NCBI RefSeq assembly: GCF_007896845.1
Contig: NZ_VOHS01000001.1
Coordinates: forward strand, 62,001 to 126,000
DNA: 64,000 bases
Reading direction: 5' to 3'
Source: Chitinophaga pinensis
GTDB lineage: Bacteria > Bacteroidota > Bacteroidia > Chitinophagales > Chitinophagaceae
The notes beneath the pieces were generated by a model that had not been told where the DNA came from, searched no databases, and saw only the letters and a list, made by a program, of their open reading frames with translations. The position numbers and the translations under genes were made by a program. Position 1 is the stretch's first letter. Each line of letters opens with the position of its first letter. Of the stretch, positions 1 to 9,299 are shown one piece after another.

Positions 1-932
1 TTTTGGAGGTGCTGGTTTAAAACGGCAGAGATGGTCTTCGGAGCTAATCCGATATGCTGTGCTACCAATGAAAGGTTCAATTCCGGATTCAGGTATAGCT
101 GATCCTGTTCCATAGCTTTCAATAATAATGGAACCGCTTCAGTAATAATGGTATCAGGAATAGGGGCAGGAGAGGGCACTGCTTTGGGGGCAACCGTTTC
201 TTCTTCAGCCGTCATCATATATCCTTTGATTCCCAGATAATAGATAAGGATTACCAGCGGTATATATACAGGATACCAATCCACCATGTTTAACAGCTTA
301 TCCGTAAACCGGGGAATCACATAAGGTACCAGATAAATAAACCAGATCATTTGAAAAACCAGAAAGATCTGCAGGAACTGTTTTATCCAGCGAAGGTGTT
401 TTTCGTTATTAATCTGTGTAACAGAAATATACCGGTAGGAGAGATAGACATAAATGGTCATGGAAAGCCAGCGGGGAATGTCGGCGTAGATGTTATAGGT
501 ATCGATAAAAATGCCCCATGGTTCCGGATGACTCCTTAACAAACCTGCCAATACTCCCCCGACATAGATCAAAGCCACTAACTGGGGGATGATATCGATA
601 ATAGTAGAATAAAAATGAGGCCTTTGTGTCTTATTAACCCTAAACGTCTGATCCAGCGTTGATTTTACATAAAAGTAAAGAAGCGGTCCTACAGGCATGA
701 CCACAACAAGCGGTACAAAATTCAGCAGGAACCTCAGTAAGGGAAACCCATTTACCCAGCTGGACTCGAAAATATGCAGGTTCAGACAGGCCAATGCAAT
801 GAGCAGGATTAATATAGCCAGCAGACGATCTCTCGCCGGACGCTTTCTTGCGAAGAACAACAATCCGCTCATAATGAAGCCTTGCAGGGCACCAAGCAAC
901 ATCAGAGTACTGAATATTCCGGAGAAGCTCAT
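1..932 (-). CDS. AraC-family regulator with N-terminal membrane domain, 3' end cut off by window
   Basis: The gene runs leftward from an ATG at 932 and leaves the window before its stop, leaving about 310 visible residues. It opens MSFSGIFSTLMLL and contains about seven hydrophobic segments (for example LLAILILLIALACL near residue 40 and LVILIYYLGIKGY near 235). After a Pro/Ala-rich linker it begins a helix-turn-helix of AraC type (NLSLVAQHIGLAPKTISAVL). This seven-helix plus AraC layout is common in Bacteroidota, where the membrane part is thought to sense an envelope or small-molecule signal and the C-terminal domain binds DNA. The ligand and target are unknown. The missing part should hold the second HTH helix pair. 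Confidence 0.85.
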   Translation of the reverse strand, partial: MSFSGIFSTLMLLGALQGFIMSGLLFFARKRPARDRLLAILILLIALACLNLHIFESSWVNGFPLLRFLLNFVPLVVVMPVGPLLYFYVKSTLDQTFRVNKTQRPHFYSTIIDIIPQLVALIYVGGVLAGLLRSHPEPWGIFIDTYNIYADIPRWLSMTIYVYLSYRYISVTQINNEKHLRWIKQFLQIFLVFQMIWFIYLVPYVIPRFTDKLLNMVDWYPVYIPLVILIYYLGIKGYMMTAEEETVAPKAVPSPAPIPDTIITEAVPLLLKAMEQDQLYLNPELNLSLVAQHIGLAPKTISAVLNQHLQ

Positions 933-972
933 CGGGTTTGTTTAAGACCTCCTGAAGGTATTAAATCGGCTG

Positions 973-1347
973 TTACGATCCGATATATTTTTCCCTTGAT
1001 GCGTAGATCCCTTCCATGTGTGTAGCCGCCCATTCTGCCAGACCTTCCATATGAGGTAAAAGGCTGGCGCCTCTCTCAGTGAGTGCATACTCTACACGAG
1101 GCGGTATCTCCGGATAAACCGTTCTGCTCACGAGGCCATCTGCTTCGAGTGATTTCAGGGTAACTGTCAGCATTTTCTGAGAGATATCCCCAATTACCTG
1201 ATGCAGTTTGTTGAAACGCAAGGTGCCTTCTACCCCCAACACAATAATGACCAACATTGACCATTTGTCACCCAGACGATCCAGCACGTTCCTGACAGCA
1301 CACTCGCCATCAACATCCGAATATTTTTTCCAATCTTCTTTTGTCAT
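973..1347 (-). CDS. HxlR-family winged-helix transcriptional regulator
   Basis: 124 residues, the usual size for an HxlR (MarR-like) regulator. Family hallmarks are visible: CAVRNVLDRLGDKWSMLVI near the N-terminus (Cys followed by the GDKW helix), the recognition region LHQVIGDISQKMLTVTLKSL, and the wing VEYALTERG. These proteins are dimeric and often sense electrophiles or oxidation through the N-terminal Cys. It is divergent from the NAD(P)-binding reductase at 1495, and two TTAC..GTAA dyads lie between them. This is the classic arrangement of a local repressor and its quinone/aldehyde reductase target. The regulatory link is inferred from position and family. Confidence 0.93.
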   Translation of the reverse strand: MTKEDWKKYSDVDGECAVRNVLDRLGDKWSMLVIIVLGVEGTLRFNKLHQVIGDISQKMLTVTLKSLEADGLVSRTVYPEIPPRVEYALTERGASLLPHMEGLAEWAATHMEGIYASREKYIGS

Positions 1348-1369
1348 AACAAATTGATAATCAAAATTA

Positions 1370-1385
1370 CTTACTTCTACGTAAC
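1370..1385. promoter_or_regulatory. Possible HxlR operator, gene-proximal half
   Basis: The sequence CTTAC, six bases, GTAAC forms an imperfect TTAC/GTAA dyad 23 bases upstream of the HxlR start codon. It shares its half-site with the perfect dyad at 1439-1455, which suggests two binding sites for the same dimer. Binding is inferred. Confidence 0.35.
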
Positions 1386-1438
1386 AAGCTGATAGCCAAG
1401 TGCCTTCTTGTCAGCAACTTGCTACGCCATTACCTTTG

Positions 1439-1455
1439 ACTTACCAAAAGTAAGT
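1439..1455. promoter_or_regulatory. Perfect dyad, likely HxlR operator for the reductase gene
   Basis: ACTTAC, five bases (CAAAA), GTAAGT is a perfect inverted repeat centred about 48 bases upstream of the reductase ATG, in the shared control region of two divergent genes. Its size suits a winged-helix dimer. Assignment to the adjacent HxlR protein is inference from context. Confidence 0.5.
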
Positions 1456-1494
1456 TAAGGTAATTAGGTAACCAATACTATTAAATCTAAGAAA

Positions 1495-2370
1495 ATGGGT
1501 AAAATACTAGTGACAGGCGTAACAGGACATCTTGGTCGTGCCGTATTAGATAAACTGCTGGTAAAAGTACCGGCATCTGACGTAAAAGTACTCGTACGCG
1601 ATGCGGCCAAAGCAGAGGCATTCAAGCCCCTCGGCGTGGAAATAGCTATCGGCACTTATGATGACAAAACATCGTTGGTAGCTGCCTTCCAGCATACAGA
1701 TAAACTGTATTTCGTATCAGGCAATGATATGGCAAACCGTGGTCCGCAGCATGAAAATGTAGTAAAAGCTGCGATAGAAGCCAAGGTAGGTCATGTCGTT
1801 TATACCAGCGTTCAGCGTAAAAACGAATCCGCCACTTCTCCGTTAGCATTCGTGGCATCTACACATTTACTGGTTGAGAACCTGTTGAAGGCTTCCGGTC
1901 TGACCTACACCATTATGGAGCATGGCTTATATGCGGAGGTCATTCCAATGTTTGTGGGTGACAGGGTACTGGAAACAGGCATCATTTTCCAACCTGCCGG
2001 AGACGGTAAAACAGCATATGCACTTCGGGAAGATATGGCGGAAGCCGGCGTAGCGGTATTAACAGGAGAGGGGCACGAAAACCGTAGTTATGAGATCACA
2101 GGTTCAAAAGCGCTATCCTATACAGATATTGCGGCTATTATCACAGCTGCCACCGGTAAACAGGTAAATTATGTATCGCCAGCTGTGGAGGCCTTTAAGG
2201 AAGAACTGACTAAGGTGGGCGTACCAGAAATGTACATTGGTCTGTTTGCAGGGTTCAGTACTGCTGTTAAAGACGGAGAGTTTGCAGAAGTGAGTGGCGA
2301 TCTGGAAAGGTTGCTTGGCCGTAAAAGTGGCAGTGTTGAGGATTATCTGAAAGCTCTTTACGGTAAATAG
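1495..2370 (+). CDS. NmrA-like NAD(P)-binding reductase (quinone oxidoreductase type)
   Basis: 291 residues. The N-terminus MGKILVTGVTGHLGRAVL carries the GxxGxxG dinucleotide-binding turn of the atypical short-chain dehydrogenases. The rest matches the NmrA/QOR2 (YtfG-like) group in length and layout (HVVYTSVQRK, YTIMEHGLYAEV, a C-terminal helical substrate region, YLKALYGK end). It lacks a clear YxxxK pair, as is usual for this group. The likely role is NAD(P)H-dependent reduction of quinones or related electrophiles, or redox sensing, in the cytosol. It is divergent from an HxlR regulator and followed by a strong hairpin terminator, so it is probably transcribed alone. The substrate is not predictable. 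Confidence 0.88.
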   Translation: MGKILVTGVTGHLGRAVLDKLLVKVPASDVKVLVRDAAKAEAFKPLGVEIAIGTYDDKTSLVAAFQHTDKLYFVSGNDMANRGPQHENVVKAAIEAKVGHVVYTSVQRKNESATSPLAFVASTHLLVENLLKASGLTYTIMEHGLYAEVIPMFVGDRVLETGIIFQPAGDGKTAYALREDMAEAGVAVLTGEGHENRSYEITGSKALSYTDIAAIITAATGKQVNYVSPAVEAFKEELTKVGVPEMYIGLFAGFSTAVKDGEFAEVSGDLERLLGRKSGSVEDYLKALYGK

Positions 2371-2382
2371 CACCCATCTAAA

Positions 2383-2440
2383 ATATTGCAGGATAAAACA
2401 AAACTCCAATTAGTTGGAGTTTTGTTTTATCCTGCAATAT
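2383..2440 (+). terminator. 27-bp perfect palindrome, probable terminator
   Basis: A perfect inverted repeat of two 27-base arms (2383-2409 and 2414-2440) around the loop TTAG begins 12 bases after the reductase stop. There is no U-tract after the stem, although the arm holds GTTTTGTTTTAT. It could end transcription in either direction or act as a 3' stabilising hairpin. Confidence 0.7.
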
Positions 2441-2752
2441 CAATATATAACAAGCTTCGAAAAACCATTTAATTATCAAGCACTTAATATCTACAGTGTC
2501 ATTTAAACCGGACAAGCAGGCAGCTAAGAAATAACCCCAGGCATATACGAGATTAAATTATTCACACATTGATGTTATATCCATTTTAGCTATTCTTCCC
2601 TTTTTTTGTACTTTTATTCCTTGGGTCAACTCAATTACTGCGGGCGTCGTAAATAGAACCATCGAGGTTACAATATTAATCAGCTATTATTCCCTTTGTT
2701 TGCCTGCATAACGAGTTACTCGTTTTACATTATCCTTAAGTTTTATATACCG
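2441..2752. other. Gene-free stretch before the T9SS surface protein
   Basis: AT-rich, with no credible gene on either strand. The one structure of note is a perfect palindrome AACGAGT-T-ACTCGTT at 2710-2724, 29 bases before the start at 2753. A TACTTTTA near 2610 resembles the -7 element but lacks the final G. No firm promoter was found. Confidence 0.5.
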
Positions 2753-5700
2753 ATGAGGTTTTTTCTGCTTATTCTGGCAATTCTAGTGGCGCACAATGTT
2801 TACCCACAATGTTCCAACACATTTCGACTTTTATTAAAAGGCTCTGGCAATGAGTCTGCATCAGATCTCAGACAATTACCTGGCGGTGACATTATTATCG
2901 GTGGACAAACCAGCAGTTATGGTGCCGGGGTAATGACATATTTCTTACGAGAATGACAAAAAGTGGTCAGATCGTATGGAGTAAAACCTATGGCGGCTCC
3001 AATAATGAGCAGTTCAGAAGGTTAAGACTAAGCAGAGACGGAGATATTTTAATCGCTGCTCAGACAAGTTCATATGGCAAGAGTGGCGGCGAAGCCATAG
3101 CAATGAGAATTGCGCCAGATGGTACCCCAAGATGGTCCCGCAAATTTTCAGATGCCAGTGAAACCAGTCTTGCATTGGATATTTATAGTACTGAAGATAA
3201 CGGCGTTGTCTTAAGTGGTGTCGGATATGGCACTTTTGGTTTTTCAGATTGGCAAATTGCCAAATTAGATCCCCTGGGAAATATCCAGTGGACCAAACGA
3301 TTGGATTATCAAACTGCTGAAGGGGCCTATTCTGTAATACAAAAGCGCGATACCCTTATTTTTACGGGGGATTCCAGAGCCCCTAACGATTATACCTGTA
3401 TTATTTCAAAAATGTCTGTTGTAGATGGTAGCCTCTACAGCACTCGTTCATATACGATGGATAATCGGGTGCATTTAGTAGTAACATCGATTACTCCTCC
3501 GGAGAATACCGTGTAAACGTGCATATTTTAAATGGTGCTGATTATACGACAAAGCAGGATGGTTTTATCATACTTGATACTGCATCGTTAGCCCTAAAAA
3601 AACCTTTAAAATAACCAGGCAGCTGGCAACAATAGTGGATTTTTTACCGGTTTCTATCAGACCGCAGACGGAGGATATGTTTATTCAACAAGTCCGTGGA
3701 CTTCAAACGCCGGGTATCTTTACAAGTTCGATCAGCAATCAAACCTGGTGTATACACGTAGGTTCACAGCCTCTTCAACTTTTGTCTGCTATTCAGTAAT
3801 GGAAGACAGTGATGGTGCTATATGGGTAACGGGAAGCGAAAATGGCGAGGCAGTTGTAATCAAAGTGGACGCAGATGGTAACTTCGAAAATTGTACAAAT
3901 GATCCTATACAAGGTATTACTTCACCAACAACGTTTGTGGAGACGCCCTTTACCTGGACACGCGAAGACGTTTATACATTCAATAACATTGCATTTACGC
4001 CTACTGTCCGCGACATCACATTCCAGATAGATTCTTTGTGTAAAGCACCAACGTGTGGTGCGATAGAGCTGACAGGTCCTCAGGCCATTTGTAACCTTGC
4101 GGATTCAGCTACTTACGTTGCGTCTAAAACGGGTATGTGTGCGACCAATCTGCAATGGACATTACCAGCAGGTACAAGCTCCCGTATGGTAAATGACTCT
4201 ACGGTAAGACTTTTGTTCTCTGCTGCCGGCACATATATGATCATAGCAGAAAACAACATTGCCTGTTCTGTATTGAGAGATACCATTACCGTTACAGTAG
4301 CACCTTCTCCACGCAGTATTAACCTGGGTAATGATACACTGATCTGTAGTGCCAATGCACTTTCATTGGATGCGGGTGCAGTATTCGCCCGTTACGTGTG
4401 GCAGAATAACAGTACAGGACAAACACTTACAGTGAACGCATCCGGTACTTACTATGTAACTGCCTGGAACCTTTGTAACGAGCAGTTTTCTGACACGATT
4501 GTGGTTAACTACCGCCAACCGTCTGACTTTACAGTGACACCTCAGGATACGGCCTATTGTGTTGCACTTGGACCTATACAGTTTTTAGCAAGCGGAGGCC
4601 ATACTTACCAGTGGACACCTGCTACCTATCTGAATGATCCTCAGATTGCCAATCCTGTCGGTACGCCTACGGCGTCTATTCAGTATTTGGTCACTATTAC
4701 GGATACTGTCTGTCACATTAGCAGAGATCTGCCGGTAAATGTTACGGTAACACCGTCACCACGAAGCATTAACCTGGGTAATGATACCTTGTTATGTAAT
4801 GCTGGAACATTGGTATTAGATGCAGGTGCAGGATTCACCCGCTACCAGTGGCAGAATAACAGTACTGCACAAACACTTTCCGTAAGCACTTCTGGTACTT
4901 ATTATGTAAGCGCCTGGAATAACTGTAACGAGGAATTTACCGATACAATCGTAGTTAGTTATCGCTTACCGGCTGATTTCACGGTTACACCAATGGATAC
5001 CACTTATTGTACGCCATTGGCTCCGATACAATTTACAGCTACCGGCGGACACTTATACCAATGGACACCTGCTACCTACCTGAATGATCCACAGATCAGC
5101 AATCCGGTTGGTATGCCAACTTCTTCTATCAACTACACAGTAACTATTACAGATACTGTTTGTAACCGTACACAAGACCTGACAGTACGAGTAGCGGTAA
5201 CACCGTCACCGGCACTTAATCTGGGTAATGACACCCTGTTATGTAATGCCAGCACGCTGGTACTAGATGCCGGTGCCGGATTCGCCCGTTATCAGTGGCA
5301 GGACAACAGCACTGCGCAAACACTTTCTGTAAACACCCCAGGTACTTATTATGTAAGGGCCTGGAATAATTGTAATGAGGAATCGACCGATACAATCGTA
5401 GTTAGTTATCGCTTACCAACTGATTTTGCGGTTACTCCAATGGATACAACTTATTGTACTCCGCTGGCTCCGATACAATTCACGGCAACCGGCGGACACT
5501 TATACCAGTGGACACCTGCTACTTATCTGAATAATGCTCAGATAAGCAATCCGGTTGGTATGCCAACTTCTTCTATCAATTACACAGTGACTATCACAGA
5601 TACTGTCTGCAACCGTACACAGGATCTGACTGTGAGAGTAGCAGTAACACCTTCGCCAGCCCTGAATCTGGGTAACGATACCGTGTTGTGTAACGCGGGT

Positions 5701-6612
5701 GTGCTCGTATTGGATGCAGGCGCCGGATTTACACGCTACCAGTGGCAGGACAACAGCACCAGTCAGACACATACACTCAGCACAGCCGGTACTTACTATG
5801 TAAACGCATGGAATAGCTGTAATGAAGAGGTGTCAGATACTGTGCAGGTTAGCTATCGTTTACCAGACTTCTCGGTTACACCACTGGATACAGCATATTG
5901 TACAGCAACAGATCCGATCAGGTTCTCAGCGAGTGGTGGACATCTATATAGATGGAGCCCTTCAACATATCTGAATAACGCGCAGATCAGCAATCCTGTT
6001 GGTACTCCGGATGCTTCTATCCTCTACAATGTGACGATTACGGATACAGTTTGTAACCGTACAAGAGATCTGTCTGTAAATATTACCGTTAATCAGGCTC
6101 CGGACCTGGTCCTGTCGAAATCCAATGATATCACTTGTTCTGTAGCAGTTACACAATTATTGGTAACAGGTGCCAGCCGTTACGAGTGGATACCGGACGC
6201 TTCATTAAGCGCACTGAACATTCCTAATCCGGTTGCTAAACCAGATCGTACAACGACTTACATGGTGAGAGGATTTAGTGATCTGGGTTGTGAGACATTG
6301 GACTCTATTACTGTAAATTTTGAGAAGATAGGTATCTCTACCATTCAGTTGCCAAGTGCGTTTACACCAAATGGGGATGGTCGTAATGACATTTTCCGGG
6401 TGATTGCACCACCGTCTGTAGAGGTAAAAGAATTCTTAATATTCAACCGTTGGGGAGAACTGATCTTTACCAGCAATAATGCTGCGAAAGGGTGGAACGG
6501 GACTTACAAAGGAGCTATGCAAGAGGCGGGTGCTTATTACTGGTTTGTAAAGGCGGTGAGTCCTTGTGGAGGCGACTTATTTAAAAAAGGGAACGTAATA
6601 CTTATCAGATAA
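2753..6612 (+). pseudogene. Large repeat-bearing T9SS-exported surface protein, 5' part broken by three single-base frameshifts
   Basis: Chosen start is the ATG at 2753, which opens a signal peptide (MRFFLLILAILVAHNVYPQ). The first 900 bases encode a beta-propeller-like region (LPGGDIIIGGQTSS; IVWSKTYGGSN), but the frame changes three times: near 2953 (GAATG, one A apparently lost), near 3465 (one base lost), and at 3608-3611 (AAAA, one A gained). From about 3614 one frame is open to 6612. That part holds four repeats of about 149 residues with Ig-like/PKD character (NLGNDTLLCN, YQWQNNST, GTYYVxAWN) and ends in a gliding-motility-associated C-terminal domain (FTPNGDGRNDIF, FNRWGELIF, AGAYYWFVK), the type B sorting signal for type IX secretion. 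Intact, it would be about 1,287 residues. Either a decaying gene or sequencing errors; the ORF from a GTG at 3748 is only a fragment. Confidence 0.8.
4321..6095 (+). repeat. Four tandem coding repeats of 447-450 bases
   Basis: The motif encoding NLGNDT recurs at 4321, 4771, 5218 and 5665, giving periods of 450, 447 and 447 bases. Units 2 and 3 are very alike at the DNA level, including long shared runs around the segment encoding TPATYLN, which points to recent duplication or gene conversion. Each unit contains several Cys codons and ends in TPSP or a related linker. Such arrays can expand or contract by recombination and may also collapse in assembly. Confidence 0.9.
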
Positions 6613-6650
6613 TCTCTATATTGTGTAATATTGCGCTAATTTTTATAATC

Positions 6651-7556
6651 ATGAAAGAGAATATATTCGGAAGGATTTTGTCGAAAATACCGTACTTACG
6701 TTATGCTCACTTATATAGGAAAAATGCCGCTCACAGACCCGGACATTTCTATTCTCCCGTTGTAGACTTACATGATCTGAAAAGCCGTGAAGAGCAGATA
6801 TGGGCTCCAAAGCCACTGAAAGGCATCGATATGAATGATCAGCAACAGCACGCGCTGATGACCGATCTCGTAGAAGCGTCTAAAGTGATTCCGTTCTCTT
6901 CTCAACCGTCACAGAATGGCTTCAGGTATTATTTTGACAATAAGACCTACGCACATGCAGATGGTTTGGTATTGTTTAACATTCTGATGAAATATAAGCC
7001 AAAGCGTGTAATTGAGATCGGTTCCGGTTTCTCTTCATCGCTGATGCTGGATACGAATGACAAATTTCTGAATAATAGCATTCACTTCACTTTCATAGAG
7101 CCGAATCCTTCTATTTCCCTGAACCGTTTATTACGTCAGGAGGATTATAAGAATACGGATGTAAGAGAACAGCTGGTACAGCAGGTAGATCCACAGATCT
7201 TCACAACACTGCAGGAAAACGATGTACTGCTGATCGATAACTCACACGTTTCCAAAACAGGTAGCGATGTGAATTATCTGATGGCTGAAGTATTACCTAT
7301 TCTCAATAAAGGAGTTATTGTCCATATCCACGATATTTTTTATCCTTTTGAGTATCCAAAAGAATGGCTGTTCGCACATAAGCTGAACTGGAACGAGATC
7401 TACACCGTTCACAACTTCCTGCTTTTTAATAGTGCGTTTGAAATCCTGTTCTTCTCGGATTATATGCAGCAGCAAACGAAAGGACAGTATGCGGATAAAG
7501 CACCACTGTTTTTCAAAGACAGGCCAGGTAGTCTATGGATCAGGAAAGTACAGTAA
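6651..7556 (+). CDS. Class I SAM-dependent methyltransferase-like protein
   Basis: 301 residues from the ATG at 6651; an in-frame upstream start at 6621 would add a poor decapeptide. A Rossmann methyltransferase motif I is visible (RVIEIGSGFSSSLML), followed by the acidic end of strand 2 (FTFIEPNP) and an HDIFYPFEYP segment, as in the Methyltransf_24 group often found with surface polysaccharide or glycosyltransferase genes. It begins 38 bases after the surface protein gene on the same strand and ends before a strong terminator, so it may be co-transcribed with that gene. The acceptor is unknown. Modification of a surface glycan is possible but is only inference. Confidence 0.82.
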   Translation: MKENIFGRILSKIPYLRYAHLYRKNAAHRPGHFYSPVVDLHDLKSREEQIWAPKPLKGIDMNDQQQHALMTDLVEASKVIPFSSQPSQNGFRYYFDNKTYAHADGLVLFNILMKYKPKRVIEIGSGFSSSLMLDTNDKFLNNSIHFTFIEPNPSISLNRLLRQEDYKNTDVREQLVQQVDPQIFTTLQENDVLLIDNSHVSKTGSDVNYLMAEVLPILNKGVIVHIHDIFYPFEYPKEWLFAHKLNWNEIYTVHNFLLFNSAFEILFFSDYMQQQTKGQYADKAPLFFKDRPGSLWIRKVQ

Positions 7557-7587
7557 GTAAACGATATATACTTATATAATAGATCTT

Positions 7588-7622
7588 AAAAAGGGAGGTT
7601 CACAAGAACCTCCCTTTTTTTA
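7588..7622 (+). terminator. Rho-independent terminator
   Basis: A perfect 10-bp stem (AGGGAGGTTC / GAACCTCCCT, loop ACAA) is preceded by A residues and followed by a T run, 31 bases after the methyltransferase stop. The A/T symmetry means it could also serve the leftward gene at 7680-8911. Confidence 0.92.
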
Positions 7623-7679
7623 TGTTGGTTTGCCAGATACTAGGGAGATATTAAAAACAACCATCCGTATCGACTACAT

Positions 7680-8911
7680 CTATTCTTTGATCTGAACTAA
7701 TTTTCCATCCTGAAACTTCAACCAGGAGCCAGCAGGATAATAGAACCAGGTTTCTATAACATGCGCACCTACCTGTGTTTTTATCCTATCGCTGGGGTAG
7801 CCCCACGCGGCTTCACACATATTCTGGTTCATACCCATTTTCACTTTGCCATCAGCGATGATATTCCCGTTTGCGGTTCCAAATTGCCTGATCATTGACT
7901 CCCGGTAAGCTTTAATATCTTTTTGCTGCTGTTTCTTATCGGATTCTTCTTTAGCCAGTGCAGCTTCCTGTGCGGCTTTTTCTTTCTGTTTAACCGCCAG
8001 ATATTTCTCTTCCGACCAGATATAAAACAGGGAGAGCTGTTTATCGAGCGAGCCCCTATCATCTATCTGCACTGCGATTTCTTGTTGGGCATCATTACGA
8101 AGAATGAGGTGTAGTTTACCAAAGAAACTTTCATCAAACAGGAAAGTCAGTTCTGTACATTGCCATTTACTGCCTTGGGCATAGTTAAGCGTTTGCTTAT
8201 CAAGCGGGTTGTAAAAGCTGGAGGGAGCGAAGCTTTCCTCGATAAAGTAAACAGGTTTATTCACCCAGGTCTGTTTCAGCTTTTCCAGATAACCTTTGGT
8301 GAAAACGGCAATACCGGACTCGCGGCGACCATAGATTTTCCATTGTACCGTTTCACCATCAGCATCTTTTAAAGTAACCTGTGTCTGGCAAAGATTCTCG
8401 TCTTCTTTAAGTATTTCCCATCCCGTAACAGTAAATGTCTTATTCTCAAGCGCGCTGTAAGGCGTAACAGCTTCTCCGGAGTAGGAGCTATGCTGAATGT
8501 AGATAGGTTTGTACAGATTGCTCAGGACTTCATTATTCTTTTTAGCAGTAGCCGCGGGCAATTTTATTTTAGCAATCGGAATGCCGCCGTAACTGATAGA
8601 CGGCCCGCTTCTGGACGCTTCTTTTGCGGGATTATTCATAATCCCCTGAAGAGCAGTCTGTTTGTCGGAAAAAAAGTCTTTGAAAGTGGTGTCCTGTTTC
8701 GCATAACCTTTAAAGTACGGGCTTCTTTGTGCGAAATAGAATTCCTGACCGATCATAGATGCAGGGTCAAACTGGCACCTGATGTTTTCGACGTTGACGG
8801 TACTATCATAGGCTTTTTAACTGGCTGATTGTTTTGTACGCTGCGATACCCAACTTGTCCCAATGCGGCATGCGCAGTCAGAAGGGCTACGATAAGGGGG
8901 AGTTTGTTCAT
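7680..8911 (-). pseudogene. Secreted protein with SmpA/OmlA-like C-terminus, split by one frameshift
   Basis: An ATG at 8911 opens a signal peptide (MNKLPLIVALLTAHAALGQ). The frame is lost at a run of five T (8814-8818 on the + strand). Adding one base restores a continuous product reading QPVKKAYDSTVNVENIRCQF and then MIGQEFYFAQRSP to the stop at 7680, about 410 residues. A Lys/Gln/Ala-rich coiled coil (KQKEKAAQEAALAKEESDKK) precedes a C-terminal domain with KMGMNQNMCEAAWGYP and WFYYPAGSWLKF, resembling the SmpA/BamE-like fold seen in many Bacteroidota envelope proteins. Function unknown. As with the gene at 2753-6612, the lesion is a homopolymer change, so an assembly error is as likely as gene decay. 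Confidence 0.75.
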
Positions 8912-8993
8912 TGACTTTACGATATAGGGTTTAAAGAGGAGGCAAGGTAGGTATATTTCTGTGCGATACCATATTATGTAAAGTCGATATAAA

Positions 8994-9028
8994 TGAAAAA
9001 GGATTCCAGTCTTAGACTGAAATCCTTT
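8994..9028 (-). terminator. Terminator of the tRNA gene
   Basis: On the minus strand, AAAGGATTTCAGTC / GACTGGAATCCTTT forms a 14-bp stem with one wobble pair and a TAA loop, followed by a T run. It starts 10 bases after the tRNA 3' end. Confidence 0.85.
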
Positions 9029-9037
9029 CTTTTTCCG

Positions 9038-9111
9038 TGGTCCCACCAGGGCATGATCCTGGGACCCCCTGATTATGAGTCAGGTGCTCTAACCAACTGA
9101 GCTATAGGACC
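9038..9111 (-). tRNA. tRNA with CAT anticodon, probably tRNA-Ile2 (lysidine type)
   Basis: The 74-nt cloverleaf folds cleanly: acceptor GGTCCTA/TGGGACC (one wobble), D arm GCTC/GAGC with loop AGTTGGTTA, anticodon arm CCTGA-CTCATAA-TCAGG, variable loop GGGTC, T arm CCAGG/CCTGG, discriminator A, CCA not encoded. The anticodon CAT could be elongator Met or Ile2. C4-G69 and C5-G68 pairs, known TilS identity elements in E. coli tRNA-Ile2, favour Ile read at ATA codons after lysidine modification. The T-loop reads ATCATGC instead of the near-universal TTCRANN, so the 54-58 pair would be A-U rather than U-A. The stem is perfect and a terminator follows, so the gene looks functional. Confidence 0.85.
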
Positions 9112-9265
9112 TGTTCTTTTCAGAACGAATATTTTGAAACTTTCTCGTGGGTTCCCTTTTCAGGGACCGCAAAAGTAATTCATTCAATTCAATTAACCAA
9201 CAAGCTATTGACATTTTTATTTATGCAGGATACCTATAATAATAGGACTTCTTACTGTCACCATA

Positions 9266-9273
9266 TAAATTTG
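9266..9273 (+). promoter_or_regulatory. -7 element TAAATTTG before the HAD gene
   Basis: TAAATTTG matches the Bacteroidota -7 consensus TAnnTTTG and lies 27 bases before the ATG at 9300. No TTG is present at the expected -33 position, so only half of the promoter is supported. Confidence 0.5.
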
Positions 9274-9299
9274 CATTTTCTCATTCACCAGTATACACG

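Noticed and set aside
2940..3615. Programmed ribosomal frameshifting in the surface protein gene
   Set aside because: Three separate shifts with differing directions and no slippery heptamer plus structure; homopolymer indels explain them better.
3748..6612. Independent gene starting at a GTG at 3748
   Set aside because: The same frame is open further upstream to about 3614 with sensible protein sequence, and no signal peptide occurs at 3748; it is the 3' part of the frame-broken surface protein gene.
9038..9111. The CAT tRNA as initiator tRNA-fMet
   Set aside because: The first acceptor pair G1-C72 is paired, whereas bacterial initiators have a mismatch there, and the three G-C pairs at the base of the anticodon stem are absent.
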